Shown here piece by piece: positions 1 to 12,336 of a DNA stretch of 64,000 nt; position 1 is the first letter of the stretch, and every line of letters starts with the position of its first letter. The position numbers and the translations under genes were made by a program. The stretch comes from Larus michahellis (Eukaryota; Chordata; Aves; Charadriiformes; Laridae), in the NCBI RefSeq assembly GCF_964199755.1, contig NC_133897.1, positions 118,367,579 to 118,431,578 of the forward strand. Direction: 5' to 3'. The notes below the pieces were generated by a model that had not been told where the DNA came from, searched no databases, and saw nothing but the letters and a program-made list of their open reading frames with translations.

Positions 1-1499
1 GGTTTTATCCTTATGCCTGCTGCCCCTAGGGAAATGGTAATGTGATTGATTTGTTCCAGGCAGATAGGCAAAGCCTTAAATATCAAATATATCCATTTCT
101 GCTTTGGCTTAGTGGTTTTTTTCTTCCTAAAACTGTCTAAGAAGTGCATGTATGTAAACAAAATGAAACACCAACAAGAAAAACCACCAAATAAATAAGG
201 GTCTCGGCTAAAGAAGAGCTAAATAATTTTTTTTGCATCTATAGTCATGCCATTTGCCATCCAAAGGCCTGTTACTCTGCGTAAGGTTGTAGTTAGCATA
301 GCTGCACTTGTAACCACAACACTACTTCTGACAGACCCTGGAAATCATTCAGACTAGGTCAGGGTACAACACCTCAGCTTTGGGAGGACCGGCCACTGCA
401 TCGGCTCAGGTTCCCGTTTTTCAGGTCTGGTGCCATGATTTGCTCCTGTGCTTCCCAAACGTTTGGAGACAGCCACCTTGAGCAGCCAGTTTTGACTGCT
501 GAGAAGATTTGGAAATGTTGAGTGGTGTCTTACACCCTTCTGAATGCTTCGTTAGGAAAGCTTATGGCAATCCCTTTTCACAAGGGAGAGGTCCATCAAC
601 AAATGCGGGACTGTGGAAGCCATCCCTGCATCTGCTGAGCCTTGGAAGCGGAGGAGGGAGATCTGCTAATACAATTCCCCTCATGAGAATTTACTGTCAT
701 TTTTATACTTTTTGCTTGCACCTCCTATGTGTATAGGCCCCTCATCTGAAGTAATGTACAGGGTATATAAACTCACCACAGGCAGTGATGAGTGGACCAC
801 AGTTAACGTTTGTGTTAACAATTTGTTTGTGATGGGAAGAGCTGGGTAACTCAGATCCTCCAGACTTCCCATAAGGTTAGGGCATGAACCCGTTCTCAGT
901 TAATCATCTCTACCAGAAGATGGGTTGCAACTGTATTATTAACGATTGCTTTATCTATTTGTTTTCTTACACGCACTGTAGATTAGATCGGGTCAAGGGC
1001 TCAAGAGACATTTGAAGTGGGTTACTGGGACATTAGGGGTAGGTCAGCCAAACCCTTCCCTTTATTGCATAAAATGAATGCAACACATCTTTTGGGTGTG
1101 CTGGGGAGAGACTGAACATCTCGGGAATTACCACTGGAATTACTTGGCACAGCAATCAGTGCGCTTTAAGAGGGCTGCCTGCCCTTGCATCTACCTGAGC
1201 TGATGCCTCTGGTTCCTCTGGCACAGTGTGGTTGTACATGGGGACTGAATACAGCACTGACATGGGTGAACCAAGGCAGGGGAGCTCGCCAAGTACCTAA
1301 ATGTGAAATTTGGGGTTTGTGCCACCTTCTAATAATCCTGGTCTTAAAGCAGCCCTCTAAAATTGCACTTTGTTGTCCAGATTTGTCACTATGAGATGCT
1401 TTTGATTGCTCTGATAATATAAAATATCAGTGGAGCCGAGTGCTCTGGCAGCTTTCCTCACTTTTGGTGTGCTGATGAATCTGCTTTTAGAATAAAATA

Positions 1500-1592
1500 A
1501 AATACTTCCGTTGGAAAGGACCTGCAACAATTATCTAGTCCAACTGTCTGACCACTTCAGGGCTGACCAAAAGTTAGAGCATGTATTAATTT
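1500..1592 (-). mobile_element. CR1 LINE 3'-end remnant
   Basis: TTGGAAAGGACCTGC, ATCTAGTCCAACTG and TGACCACTTCAGGGCTGACC are the reverse complement of a CR1 3' end, diverged, with the tail replaced by AATAAAATAAAA. This is a short antisense intronic remnant. Confidence 0.75.
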
Positions 1593-4500
1593 ATTGGACT
1601 TTTTTTTTTTTTCTCCCCCCAAATTGGTTGAAAACTGATATCTCAGTATTGGGTATTTTCTGGCCAACCAACTAGTTGGGACACATAAAACATCAGTCCG
1701 CTAATAATTAAGTAATTTACTAGGTAGGAGACTGCTCAGATTACCAGAATAAGCGTTATTTCTGTACATCTGATAACACAGCACTTCGACTGTATGTAGG
1801 GAATTTAAGAATATAAAAGGCCATAAATTTGGGACCCTGTCAGGTCTTCACATCCAGCTCTTTCTGGGGTGGTAGAGCAGCGCGTGTTCTTGGTGTCCTT
1901 GGAAGAGGCTGCTTGTGGTAGAGAGTAGGGGGAGATGCTTTCTGAGCCTCCAGCCTCTGCTGGTTATGGAGTGTGCTCTCTGGGAAGTATTGATCCTGGG
2001 GAAGGCAGTTCCCGTGGATGTAGGCTGCAGTTGCCAAGTCAATGAAAAGTTCATTAGGGTGACAGCGAGGTGCTCCCTGTTGTGAAAACAAGCAGGGAGG
2101 CTTCTTGGCAAGCTTCTCTAAATATTGGATGCTACTGTACCACTGTACAGTGGGCAAATGGTACAGCTACACAGTCCGCTCTTACCAGTATTATGAGGAT
2201 CCCCATAATACTTGCTCACTAGGAGTAGGAACAAGTTGAGGGTTCCCCGCAGAGATCCGACCTCTTAAATGTCACCCTCTAAACCATGTATGTATGTGTA
2301 AACTTTGTATGCGTACCTGTGGTAGGCTGTTTGGGTCATAGCTGGTCTTTCACTCTGTGGATCATACAAACTAAATGTTCTGAATGGAGTAAACTGGTTT
2401 CTGAAAACGTCAATATTTTTAATAGAGATCTGTACCAGGCGAGAGCAATCCCAGGCTGGGAATGTGCCAATTACAGTATGCCATGCTGAGCAAGCGACCT
2501 CAACAGGGAGAGAAGGAAATGATCTAATCCTCTGCTACCACCTATCAGCCCAGCGCCCGGTCACGCTGGTAGGGATGGAGGGAAAGCGGAGGTAGTTTGC
2601 TTTTCCCAGAGCAATTACTCTGGTTGGTTCCAGGATCTATCCCTAGCGAGAACAGCAGGGAAGAACCGAGCTCTCTCTTCCCCAGGCCCCGAAGCTCGCA
2701 GGCATGTTGGAGCGGTTCTGCTGGACAGTAAGGATCTTCCTTTACACTAATAATGGATCTCGTTGTACTGTTTTTGAAACACGTCTTCATTATTGCAAAT
2801 ACGTTTTTAAGTAAAGCGTAAGCAAATGCAGTATTTCAAGCAAAAATGTCTTTTTGTACTCAAACGTCTTTGGCATTAAAGCTGACTGTGCATGAACTAA
2901 CAGGCAAGACGCCATTAATCCCTGTAATATTTAAAGTTATGTAGTAATATTTATAATTATGGTACTGGCTTGTCTTGCGTTATCACAGCTATCACAAATA
3001 TCCAAGAGTATACACAGTATTGGAGATCTAAGCCATCCAATATTTGACTTCTCTGAACAACAGGTATTGGCTTGGGCCTTAGCAATGCATGGCCAGGGAA
3101 AGGAGGGCATTGGCTTCTGGGTATGTAATAGGATGGTGGGAAAAGTGCCTGAACCTGAGGGAATTTGTAGTAAACGTGCCCAGAACTAAATCCAAAGTAT
3201 GCACCAGTAAACACTCTGATTGCCACCACCTGTGCCAGCGTTCTTATCTCATGCATGAAATGCTTCATGCTAGCTTTCACTTGTTTGGTTTGGTCTTTAT
3301 GTCCCGCTGACATAGGTGACTTTCATTTTTCCACCAGAAGAACTTTATCCAGGCAATTCACAGTGTCTAGGATGCATATTTTATTTTTTTTTTTAGCAAT
3401 GAGATTTATTAATGCCTGTTTAGCTCTCCTCTAAGTCTAACATTAAGATGGGGCATTGCAGAATAAGTTTTCCCAGATAGCACGTGTGCATCTGGAGGCA
3501 AGACAGGGATATGAGGTAGTGCTGTAGGTAACCTAAGAAATACTGCAAAAGAAATGAAGGAAAACAAACAGGAAAAGGCAGCAGTTTTAATTGCATAGTT
3601 ATGTATGCAGGCTAGAATTAAAGCCTTTTTTTTTTTCAGATGACTTAGTAGTACATGTATGTTTTTCCATGCGTTATGGTATATACTACATATAGCATTG
3701 ACTTGCAAATGAGTGTCTTAGTTAATTCCAAAACTTTGGCTGCTCTGAAATACAATATTATGGGATTTGATACTTCAAAAACTGAGTTTGCAGTGTGGCT
3801 TACTCAAGTAGTGTGCTCAGTTTAAGTGTTGATTCTTCATTTCTTTTCTTAAGAACAGGTATCCTTAGGACGTAACCTTTAAGGAGCAATGTTGCTTGTG
3901 GACAGACCTAAATATTCATTGCTTTACAATGTAGAGTTTGTCAGGCAGAAACAATTGACGAAGAATTGGTTAGACTGATGTTGATCAGACAAAAGCTATT
4001 ATGGTGTGGGTTTTACTGTAGAAAAAAGACATAGAGAATTTGTATGTTCTTTACAGTGCTATAGTATCTGCTTTGGCAAGCATCCTTGTTTTCATAACGA
4101 CAGATGATTAATCTTGTTTCCTTCTTTGCTAGTTTTGAGTATCTTTAATTAAGCTGGTGCCCATTGATGTCTTACCATGATAACGTGTGTTAGGTTATGA
4201 GGTAATGGCTGTTCTGAAAAAATATAGCTGTGGCAGTGTTCAGGCATATTCAAAATAAATCACTGTGCACAAGCCTTCTGAAAGCTATCACGTTGCTGCC
4301 GAGTCAGTAAAGTGAAGACAGTGAATCTGTAAATCATTGGTTACAGATAAGAGAGGATGTAGATTTTAGGCGCTTCAGGATCTGCGAGAGCTCTGCTGTC
4401 TTTAAATGAGTCTTACTGAATTGCAGCTGTAGCTCCTCATTGCGGCTTGGGTAGAGCCAGCAGTAGGAGGACTGGGTGCAGAGGCAGCTGCCTGCAGAGG

Positions 4501-6260
4501 GAAGATGGTAGGTTTCAAACAAGATCTGTCTTTGGTGAATTGGGAATCCACCTGGGGAGGGTGAAAATGAAGGGGCCCCTAGAATCGAGAACACGTGGTG
4601 ATTGCTCTTCCATTCTCCCTAGACTCAACCTTCTTTTCCTTCACTAGAGATTTCATATCAGTGCCTAGTGATGAATGCATTTCCTCCCAGAATGATGCCT
4701 TCTAGCAAGACTAATAATTAATATATCAAGTTGAATTGTGCAAGACGCTAAAAAAAACCCCCAAAACCAGTTCTACCATACCTTCTGTTTTTCTGCACAC
4801 ATGTATATACACATTCACACTATACAAATGCTTTGTCAGTAAACAGCTTGCTTCTCAGCAGTTCTAGCGTAAGTCCCCTGTCTCTTCGCAGTGCTGGTAC
4901 TCCTGATTTTATATTTGATATAACCAAACCCAGGTGATCCCTCTGGGACATCGGGACAATGCCATGCTAGAATTTTATGGGCCATTTGAAGCAACATGTA
5001 TGTAAAGCTACATAATAATTTGTGAACAGAACGTTATGTTGCATTGCCGCACCATGAACGGTCAGCAGGATACTTCAGTATTGTCAGGTTGATTTCCTTC
5101 ATTCTTTCTTTCTTCTTTCTTTTTGTACTCTTTATTTGACATGAGTATGGTTTGCGCACACGCACACACACACAAAATCCTACCTCTGGGATGGTAACGT
5201 ATTTATTTTTTATGCTGAGATGTTACGTGCAGACAGGTCAGCAGGCAGCAGTTTGAGTGCCGTGTATTTCAGAACTTCTGTCTTGGGTGTATCGTGGGAG
5301 GATGAGGCTTGGAGAAGGATTTGGATGGCAATAGGAGATACTCAGTGCAGGGGGACATCTGGTTTGGGAGGAATATGGCATGGAGGCAAGTTCATGTCAT
5401 AGCTTTCCCCTTTTCCCCTTCTTTTCTGCCCATCTTCCTGCTTAAGCTGAAAAGTTGATGGAGGCCGAGGAGGCATTTGGCATGGCAGCATCCTCCTAAT
5501 GATCGCTAGCCTAAGGTTTGAAGGTCTCTCTCCTTGCAGTACGTATCCCAAGAGGAGCAGGTTGTTGGGGGTCCTGCGAGCTCAGGATTTCTGAGAAGGG
5601 AGACTTTCCCCCACACAGCCCTCTGCAGAAGACTGTGGTCTCGAACCGTGTTTGTATCCTGCCTGCGTGTAGGTGACAGCTAAATGGAGGCCTCTTGCTA
5701 TATTCTGTGTGTGTTTGGGCTGGGCCGCTGAATTAACAAAATAACCCATTTTTAGTCTGTGCCAGATGCTTTTAACTCCCGTTGTGGACAGCCTGGCCAA
5801 TACACTTAGAAGTCCTAAATGGAGTTTGGTGTTCTTTGCAGACAACGGCTCTGCTGTGTAATTGTGATAGCACACAATTGAATACTGCTTTATATCAATT
5901 TGGGTAGCTCCTGGAAACTCTGTTTCCCTTAATAATTTTTAATAGTCTCAGGGTTTGTTTTTCCTGTGTTTTTCTTCCTGTGGTATTGGCAAAAGATAGG
6001 AAGAAAATGAGCTGGGACATAGGAATGCCTGTAAAAATTTCAGAGGGGAGGCGAGAGGTGACTCATTAGCAGGTCTTTCATCTGGGTTCGTGCTGGGTCA
6101 TGGCGTCAAGGGTCAGGAAGTGAATGGGAATTCGTACACAGCTGATGTCTTGTATAATATTTCAGACGACTGTATTAATTGACAGCAGCTTAGCCTGGGA
6201 GCTTGGGCAGAGGTATTCAGCAGGCAGGCTGACGGGGAATCAGAGAGAAAATATAAATAG

Positions 6261-6340
6261 ATAATGTATATATTATATATTACAAATATATACATACACA
6301 CTTATATGTATTTATTTGTAATATATAATGTATACATTTA
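6261..6340. repeat. AT-rich near-perfect inverted repeat (hairpin)
   Basis: Left arm 6261-6294 and right arm 6307-6340 are reverse complements at 30 of 34 positions, with a 12-base spacer. The shared core is ATTATATATTACAAATA. It could form a cruciform in DNA or a hairpin in the intron 1 transcript. It may be an expanded TA-rich tract or a remnant of a foldback element. Confidence 0.85.
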
Positions 6341-6597
6341 CTTTTAATCTTTCTGTTTCCATTCTAGCACTTAGAAGCCTGATCTTAGATCTTGTTGAAT
6401 ACTCTCCTTGTTTCCCTTGTACTGTTCAAGCCATTTTGGTGGTGGAGGGAACAATATGAAGCACAGTGAAAAAACAGCCCTAGGGTTGCTCTTCCCGTAG
6501 AGGTCGGATCAAAGCGATGCTCTGCCTGGTTTGACTTATGGGAGCTGCTTGTCCAGAGCATGTTTTGGTAACTCCCCAGGGAGTGTTTGCAAAGGAC

Positions 6598-6637
6598 TAG
6601 GTTGGCTTTTGGGCAGCAGTAGGTTGGCTTTTGGGCA
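6598..6637. repeat. Tandem duplication, 22-base period
   Basis: The 18-mer TAGGTTGGCTTTTGGGCA occurs at 6598-6615 and again at 6620-6637 without mismatch, separated by GCAG. A recent local duplication. Confidence 0.9.
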
Positions 6638-6924
6638 AGAGCTCCTCTTTGCATCCAGACCTGGCACCTTTCAGAAGGGTGGATGGATGGCAGAGGTAAA
6701 CACTCCACTTACAGCTCCAGGCAGGCCCTGGGATATCCTTACAGGTATCCCTGTACATTACGCAGGGATCCCTGAATGAGATTTCAGATCTCATTCCCCA
6801 TTGCTGCAAGTTTTATAATGGCTTTCCTTCCATTCCCCTTGTGTACATGTCTAGGGTAGTCTTACTGCGCATGGGATACATCTTTTGTGAAGAAGGCACA
6901 GTGAAAATAAGGAATTCAGCATTT

Positions 6925-7000
6925 TCATAGAATCATATAATGTGTTGGGTTGGAAAGGACCTTTAAAGGTCATCTAGTCCAACCCCCCTGCAGTAAGCAC
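6925..7000 (-). mobile_element. CR1 LINE 3'-end fragment
   Basis: Begins with TCATAGAATCATATAATG, the reverse-complemented CR1 terminal repeat, then GGGTTGGAAAGGACC and ATCTAGTCCAACCCCCCTGC. Only about 75 bases remain. A second fragment of a different CR1 subtype lies about 115 bases downstream. Confidence 0.85.
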
Positions 7001-7113
7001 TTTTCCAAGTGCCAGGCAATTTGGTGCTTTTCTGATGCTCCTAAGCCCCATGGTATTAGAAACACGGTTGTGACTGGAAGGTGATAGCCCTGATGTTTCT
7101 GCCCCGTAGCTCT

Positions 7114-7250
7114 TCACAGAATCACAGAATCGTAAGGGTTGGAAGGGACCTTCGGAGATCATCTAGTCCAACCCCCCTGCAGAGCACGGTCACCTAGAGC
7201 AGATTGGACAGGAATGCAGCCAGGTGGGTTTTGAATATCTCCAGAGAATG
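7114..7250 (-). mobile_element. CR1 LINE 3'-end fragment
   Basis: TCACAGAATCACAGAATCG, GGGTTGGAAGGGACC and ATCTAGTCCAACCCCCCTGC are followed by the CR1 3' region up to CTCCAGAGA. Same orientation as the fragment at 6925 but separate and with a different tail unit, so probably an independent insertion. Confidence 0.88.
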
Positions 7251-10200
7251 ATATGTTCTTGTTCATGCACATTCATTTTTCCTGGCCACCTGAAGGGAGA
7301 AGGTGACCCAGCGGGCATGCAGACTACCAACAGTCTTTAGCTGCTGAAACGTCTTTGCTCGCCCAAGTTCTCCCATCAGTGTTAATCCAGTCGGCAGATG
7401 TTCAGATGGTTAGCACTCGTGAGTCCTATCATCACTGCATCTCTGAAGGGTTTAGTTGTCCCAGGCAATGTGAAGCTTGTCCTGAGGGATGCTTTTCCTT
7501 CTGGGAGCCAGCGGCACCTGCGCTACTGGCTTCAGCATTGTAGGTTTGTAATCTTAACAGAAGCAGGGGGGATCTACACCCACAACTTTCACAAAAATTA
7601 GGCGTATTAAAAATGCAGCTTTTTCTTCCTGGTTTTGGAGCTGTGCTAGAAAGTAATTACACATGGATTTATTTTTCCTTATCTCTTGGATTATCATCGT
7701 CTTCCTTCCTTCCTTCCTGGATGAATTTATCCAGTGTTCTGATTGCAGCTCTGTTTTTTTAATCGCCTCCTGTCTATAGGGCTTAAGATTTTGTATGTTT
7801 AACATAATTGAGCTGAGTATCCTGCAGCAATTGACAGTGAAGATAACTTTCCACTGATTGATGGGTTGGTTACAGTGAATCTTTTTGCAGTTGACTTCAC
7901 TTTGGTTATTTGCTGTTTTGGTTACAGGCTGCTTTATTTTATTTGTCTGCTTGCATTTTATTTCATTTTTGCAGCTGAACCACATACTAACGTGACTTTG
8001 GAGAGGAGAAATGGAAACAACATTTTATGTTTTAAGAAACTTCCACAGAGATTCAGACAGCTGGTCAAAGATAAATCCAGAATGCAAACAGGGTCATGAA
8101 TGTCTTAAAGAATGGCCATTTAAAATACCACAGCATCAAATATCTCTTTAGTCTCTTTCTTTGGAGAGGGTTTGGAATTTGATTGTAGGGTGTTGGTTAT
8201 TTCTGGGCTCATGTAACAATTGCACAGAGAACAGGGAGGAAACAGGAAAAAAGAATTTTAGGTAGGTGTTTAAGGGAAAGTGGTATCTCATGATTTTAAA
8301 ACAAACAAAAAATCCATAAGTTGCATGAGACTGTGTCCTGCAGGGGCTGATCATTAGAACTAGGAGGTCATCATCTTTCCAGAGCTAAACTGCTTTCTTC
8401 TGTGTCCATGGGTGTGTGGGGAGAGAGGGGTGAGTCTGGCATACTTAGGATGTGGTAGTTAAACTAGGAGTAATTCTTTTAAGGCTTTCCGTGAAGTAGG
8501 AGAAATTAAAATTTTTACTGAAACATCTTTAATTTTGTTATTAAGGGCAATTGTATTTTAGTGTGTGAGCTGGCTGACATTTACTCTGCACAAGTTTTAA
8601 AGCATTTTATATTGAAAATGTGTCGGCCTAAAGACTTATCCCAAAGCCTGAATCCTGTATGAGTCAGACAGTGCTATTTTGTTTTAGTCTGAGTATAGGT
8701 ACTCTTTGTTAACAATAGAAGTATTTTCCCCTAATTATTACTGAAACAGGACATTTTTTAATATGAAATAGGTATCAACACAGCTTTACACCAGAATGAT
8801 GGTGATGTGTGATATAAAACAGTTTGGGTTATTTCAGTGCAAGTGTCTTCAACCAGCCGCTATAGCACATTAATCAATTTTTGAAAAATAGGCCTTTTAG
8901 AAGTTGTATAGACAAGCCCTGACTGCTTGCCTGCAGAAAGAAAGATGATAAATTAGTTTAAATATTAAACACCAGTTGAGGTGATTAATTTTTAATGAAG
9001 ACAATGAAAAACTGGTTTTGCTTGTATTCCCTGGAACACCCTTTCAAAAGCTTTGCTTTTCCAAAATTGTTTTTTTTCCTATGTGTGTGGCACAGGATGT
9101 GACTTGGTTCACAGCGGGTGGGTTCATTAGTTGCCATTTCTGGTATAATATCCAGCTGTGGAAAGCTTATAAATATTGGTATTTAGGTCATCTTAATTAG
9201 GCCTCGAAATGAAGATTTAAGATAAAGTGGAATAATTGCACATACTTCATTGCGGCTGAGCTTCTTCAGTGAAGAGAAGGTGCGATTCCCGGGCAGCGTG
9301 AACTGATTTCAGCAGAGTTGTTGCAAATCCACCTCACCGGTGCTCCTGTGATTGTGCAGGGAGCTGAACCGGTTAAACCCAATGATTTTGGGGAGAGGTG
9401 AAAGATGTGGCAGTTCTCAGCGGGGTCGGGTGCTGGAGTCTGGGTGTCCTCGCTCTCGCTGCTGCTGATGCCAGCACAGAGGGAGGGATTGGGCTGGGCA
9501 GCCCCCATTTATATCACTGGAGGCTTCTGAGTGACCCGTGCTTCTTCATTGCTGGTGATTTAGGGGAGGGGTTTCATCTGCTTGCTTCCTTCCTTGATGA
9601 ATTTATCCAGAGTCACGCTTATATTCGCACCAGTTGAGAGGGAGCTCAGGTATCAGTGCTCCTCTCCCAAGCTTGGGTGAGCAAAGAGCTTCCCCCCCTG
9701 CTTCTTTGTGAAGACTCACTTGCTGTGTTAGGTTCCCAAAACAGTGCAAAATCACTGCCAGCGAAAATCGGTGTGAAGTCTTTTGTGCCAAGAGGGGTGG
9801 CAGCGATTCCCATCCAGCCTGCGTTGCATTCAAGGTTAGCAAGAAAAAAACAGGAGGCAGCATCCCTGGCGCTGGGTTTAAGAAGCAGCGACCAGCAAGG
9901 GGATGCCAGAGGAATTTGAACAGTCTGCTGGCAACTGGATGGCCAGTGTTTAAAGCTGCCCTGGAGCTGATGAAATGTACATGCGTGTAGTTCTGCCAGC
10001 CAATGCATCTGCCTTAATAACAGATGGAAACGTAGGACGTGCAATCTTCAGACCCATCTCTGCCAAGCCATTGGCAATGAGGTGTAGGGTGGTGGGTAAC
10101 TTCGGCCAAGGAGAGGCTTGGGGGAGGTTGCGGTGGTGGCTCAAATGTGCATTGAGTGTTGTACAAGCACCTTACGGCATCTAACAGGCATCTAGGGGAA

Positions 10201-12264
10201 ATCCTGTGTTACTAGTTTGATAAATTTAATACCAAGAAGGTGTCAAGGTTGTACTGTTGTTTTGCTCTCTTGGACTAACAACACGCGAAATATGCTTTTG
10301 GTGTTGTAACACCACAAGATGGGAGGGTACCGTCATTTAAGTGTGTTATTAAGCTAATGACACATAAAGAGGTATTAAAAAGCAGCAGCTGTCATCTGCT
10401 ATATCGGTGGTGCTTGTAGTTGAAACTTCCAACTTTTGCTTATGGACCAACGTAACTCAAAATGGAGGGGGAGCTCCTCCTGATCTGGATTTCTCCCTCT
10501 GAGAACATCTCTGTGTCCTCTGACTGTGGATGGAGCTGAGGGAGCGCCCATGGGCGCAGAAGGCAGATATTTGGTCTCTTCTTCCTTGGCCGCGCCAGCA
10601 AGTTCAGCACACCCTAAAACGCAGACTTCTTTATTTTTTCTTAGCATTTTGAAGGTGTATCCTATCTCGTACCAGATCTTCTTAAATTCTAGTTTAGACA
10701 AAGCCTGAGGGGATTTAGGTTTACATATTTTCCTAAGAGGATTACGCTTCTCACTTAGTTGCTCTATAAATTGTTTGAGGTTTTTTTTATGATTTTCTAA
10801 CTACACGAAAAGCCGCGTACGTATTCAAACTGTCCTGAAATGTGTTGTCTGGGGGTTAGCGATAGAAATCTGGTGTTTGGACTAGTAGTGAACTGAATCA
10901 CTGAACCTCAGGGTTGTTTTGAACTGAAAAACATTTTGGTAATCAGATTTGCAGCGCGGCTGCAGGAACAGTTGTAGCAGCACAACTGGAGGGGCTAGCA
11001 AATTGCAAGAAGGATTAGAAACTGCTTACACTGGCATCAGAGGAAACAATTTATTGTGAAAATACAGCCCGGGAATAAATTAATGAGCGCCCTTCCAAGC
11101 GCGGGGGGGTGCTCATAACATACCGAGATTCTGTAAACTCTTTACTTGCAGATCAAGGGGGTAAGGCGGCTCAGTGGGAAGGATATTAAGGTAATTGGGG
11201 AAAAAATAGTGGTAGTCTATGAGGACTTTTATCATTTAAGTTCAGACCATAGACGTCAGCAACAGCCCCAAGGAGCAATGGGTGCTGACATTCCCCGGGC
11301 TAGCCGCGTGCTGTGGCACAGCACCTTCGCTCAACTGGCTGTCGCAGCTGCTAAACACCCACCGACGGGGTTGTTCTGATGATTGCCAGCTTAGTTTTTC
11401 ATTATGTGCCTGTGGGTGGGCTGTATCTTTCTTATATACTTATTTTTTGTATTTACAGTGCTTTTTGGAGGGCTGGGTGCAGCTCCTGGTTTTGTGCTGC
11501 CATTGGGGTGTTTGGAGGTTGTGCAGCAGCAGCTGCTGCGAAAACCAAGCCTGTGCTGGGGGCTCTTCCCTGCTCACTAGGACAATCAGAAAACTTGAAA
11601 TGCTAAAGTTTCCTTACTTTATTTCACTGAAGGTGGAGGAGGGATCCGACTCAACCGTAGAAAACAGGTTTAAAACAGGAGTAAACTCATCTGGGCTGAG
11701 CTCCCTTTTAAACTGCTGGTTTGTACCCGGGGCTGCTGGCTCCGTCATCCTTCATCTCTCTTCAGTCACTCCTCAGAGGACTGATGAGATGGACATCACT
11801 GAGAAACGAGTGGCATTTATTTGATGAAAAGGGCAAGGGGCAGAGAGAAGTGTCCCCTGCAGCAGTGTGAAAGACGGGCAGTCTCTGTAGATCTACGTCT
11901 GCATTATTTTAGCAAAGAACTCTACTTGTAGCATCGCAAGCGCCACCACAGCAGATGTGGGGCTGGTGTTAGGTGAGTGTTAAACCCTTGAAGGAAGGAA
12001 AACCTGAAAGCACAAAGCAAGGAGGAGCTGTTGGGAAGTTTCAGCTTGTGCTTTGCTATAGAAGCTTGTACCGAGTATGCTTTGCTTCTGGTTGGGATCA
12101 AATTGACTTAGTAAAATAAGCAGAACAGGACAAAATGGAGTAATATCCAAAGTTACAGCTCAGTTAGTGAAAGGCACTTCGTGAGCTTTACTAAATAACA
12201 TCTCTGAGGACTTTCTTGTGCCTTCTAATCCCCGGTGATCTTTTGTGTTCTGTTTTCTCTGCAG

Positions 12265-12336
12265 ACGTCGTCTGATCTCTCAGCGATCTTCTCTGGAGAC
12301 TCTGGAGGACATCGAGGAAAATGCCCCACTGCGGAG
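12265..12336 (+). CDS. CABLES1: CABLES1 coding exon 2 (72 nt)
   Basis: The exon follows a pyrimidine-rich acceptor (TTTTCTCTGCAG) ending at 12264. Its first base completes a codon started upstream, and it ends two bases into an Arg codon (AG) that exon 3 completes. It encodes [20 protein letters not shown] and PLR, a basic Ser-rich start followed by an acidic stretch. RRLIS and QRSS resemble basophilic-kinase or 14-3-3 type sites (inference). The donor, GAG followed by GTCATT, is weak compared with GTRAGT. The length is a multiple of three, so skipping would keep the frame. Confidence 0.93.

Larger units (their letters stand above)
1..12264 (+). other. CABLES1: 3' part of CABLES1 intron 1
   Basis: No exon was recognised. 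The content is three short antisense CR1 remnants (near 1500, 6925 and 7114), an AT-rich near-perfect inverted repeat (6261-6340), a tandem 22-base duplication near 6598, CA-rich simple sequence near 5155-5174 and a TTCC run near 7702-7717. An open frame of 180 codons at 11282-11824 has no recognisable domain and looks like chance. In human an alternative first exon gives a shorter CABLES1 isoform, and this stretch is where its counterpart would be sought; I could not identify it. Confidence 0.8.

Noticed and set aside
7702..9612. Repeated phrase TGAATTTATCCAG preceded by TTCCTTCC at about 7721 and 9597
   Set aside because: Only about 20 bases are shared, with no extended similarity around them. 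Too short to call a duplicated element.
11282..11824. 180-codon open frame in intron 1, the longest in the window
   Set aside because: Cys/Leu-rich with no recognisable domain, and no splice sites or conservation argument. It ends about 440 bases before exon 2 in a region where the CABLES1 frame is accounted for. Long chance frames are expected in 64 kb.
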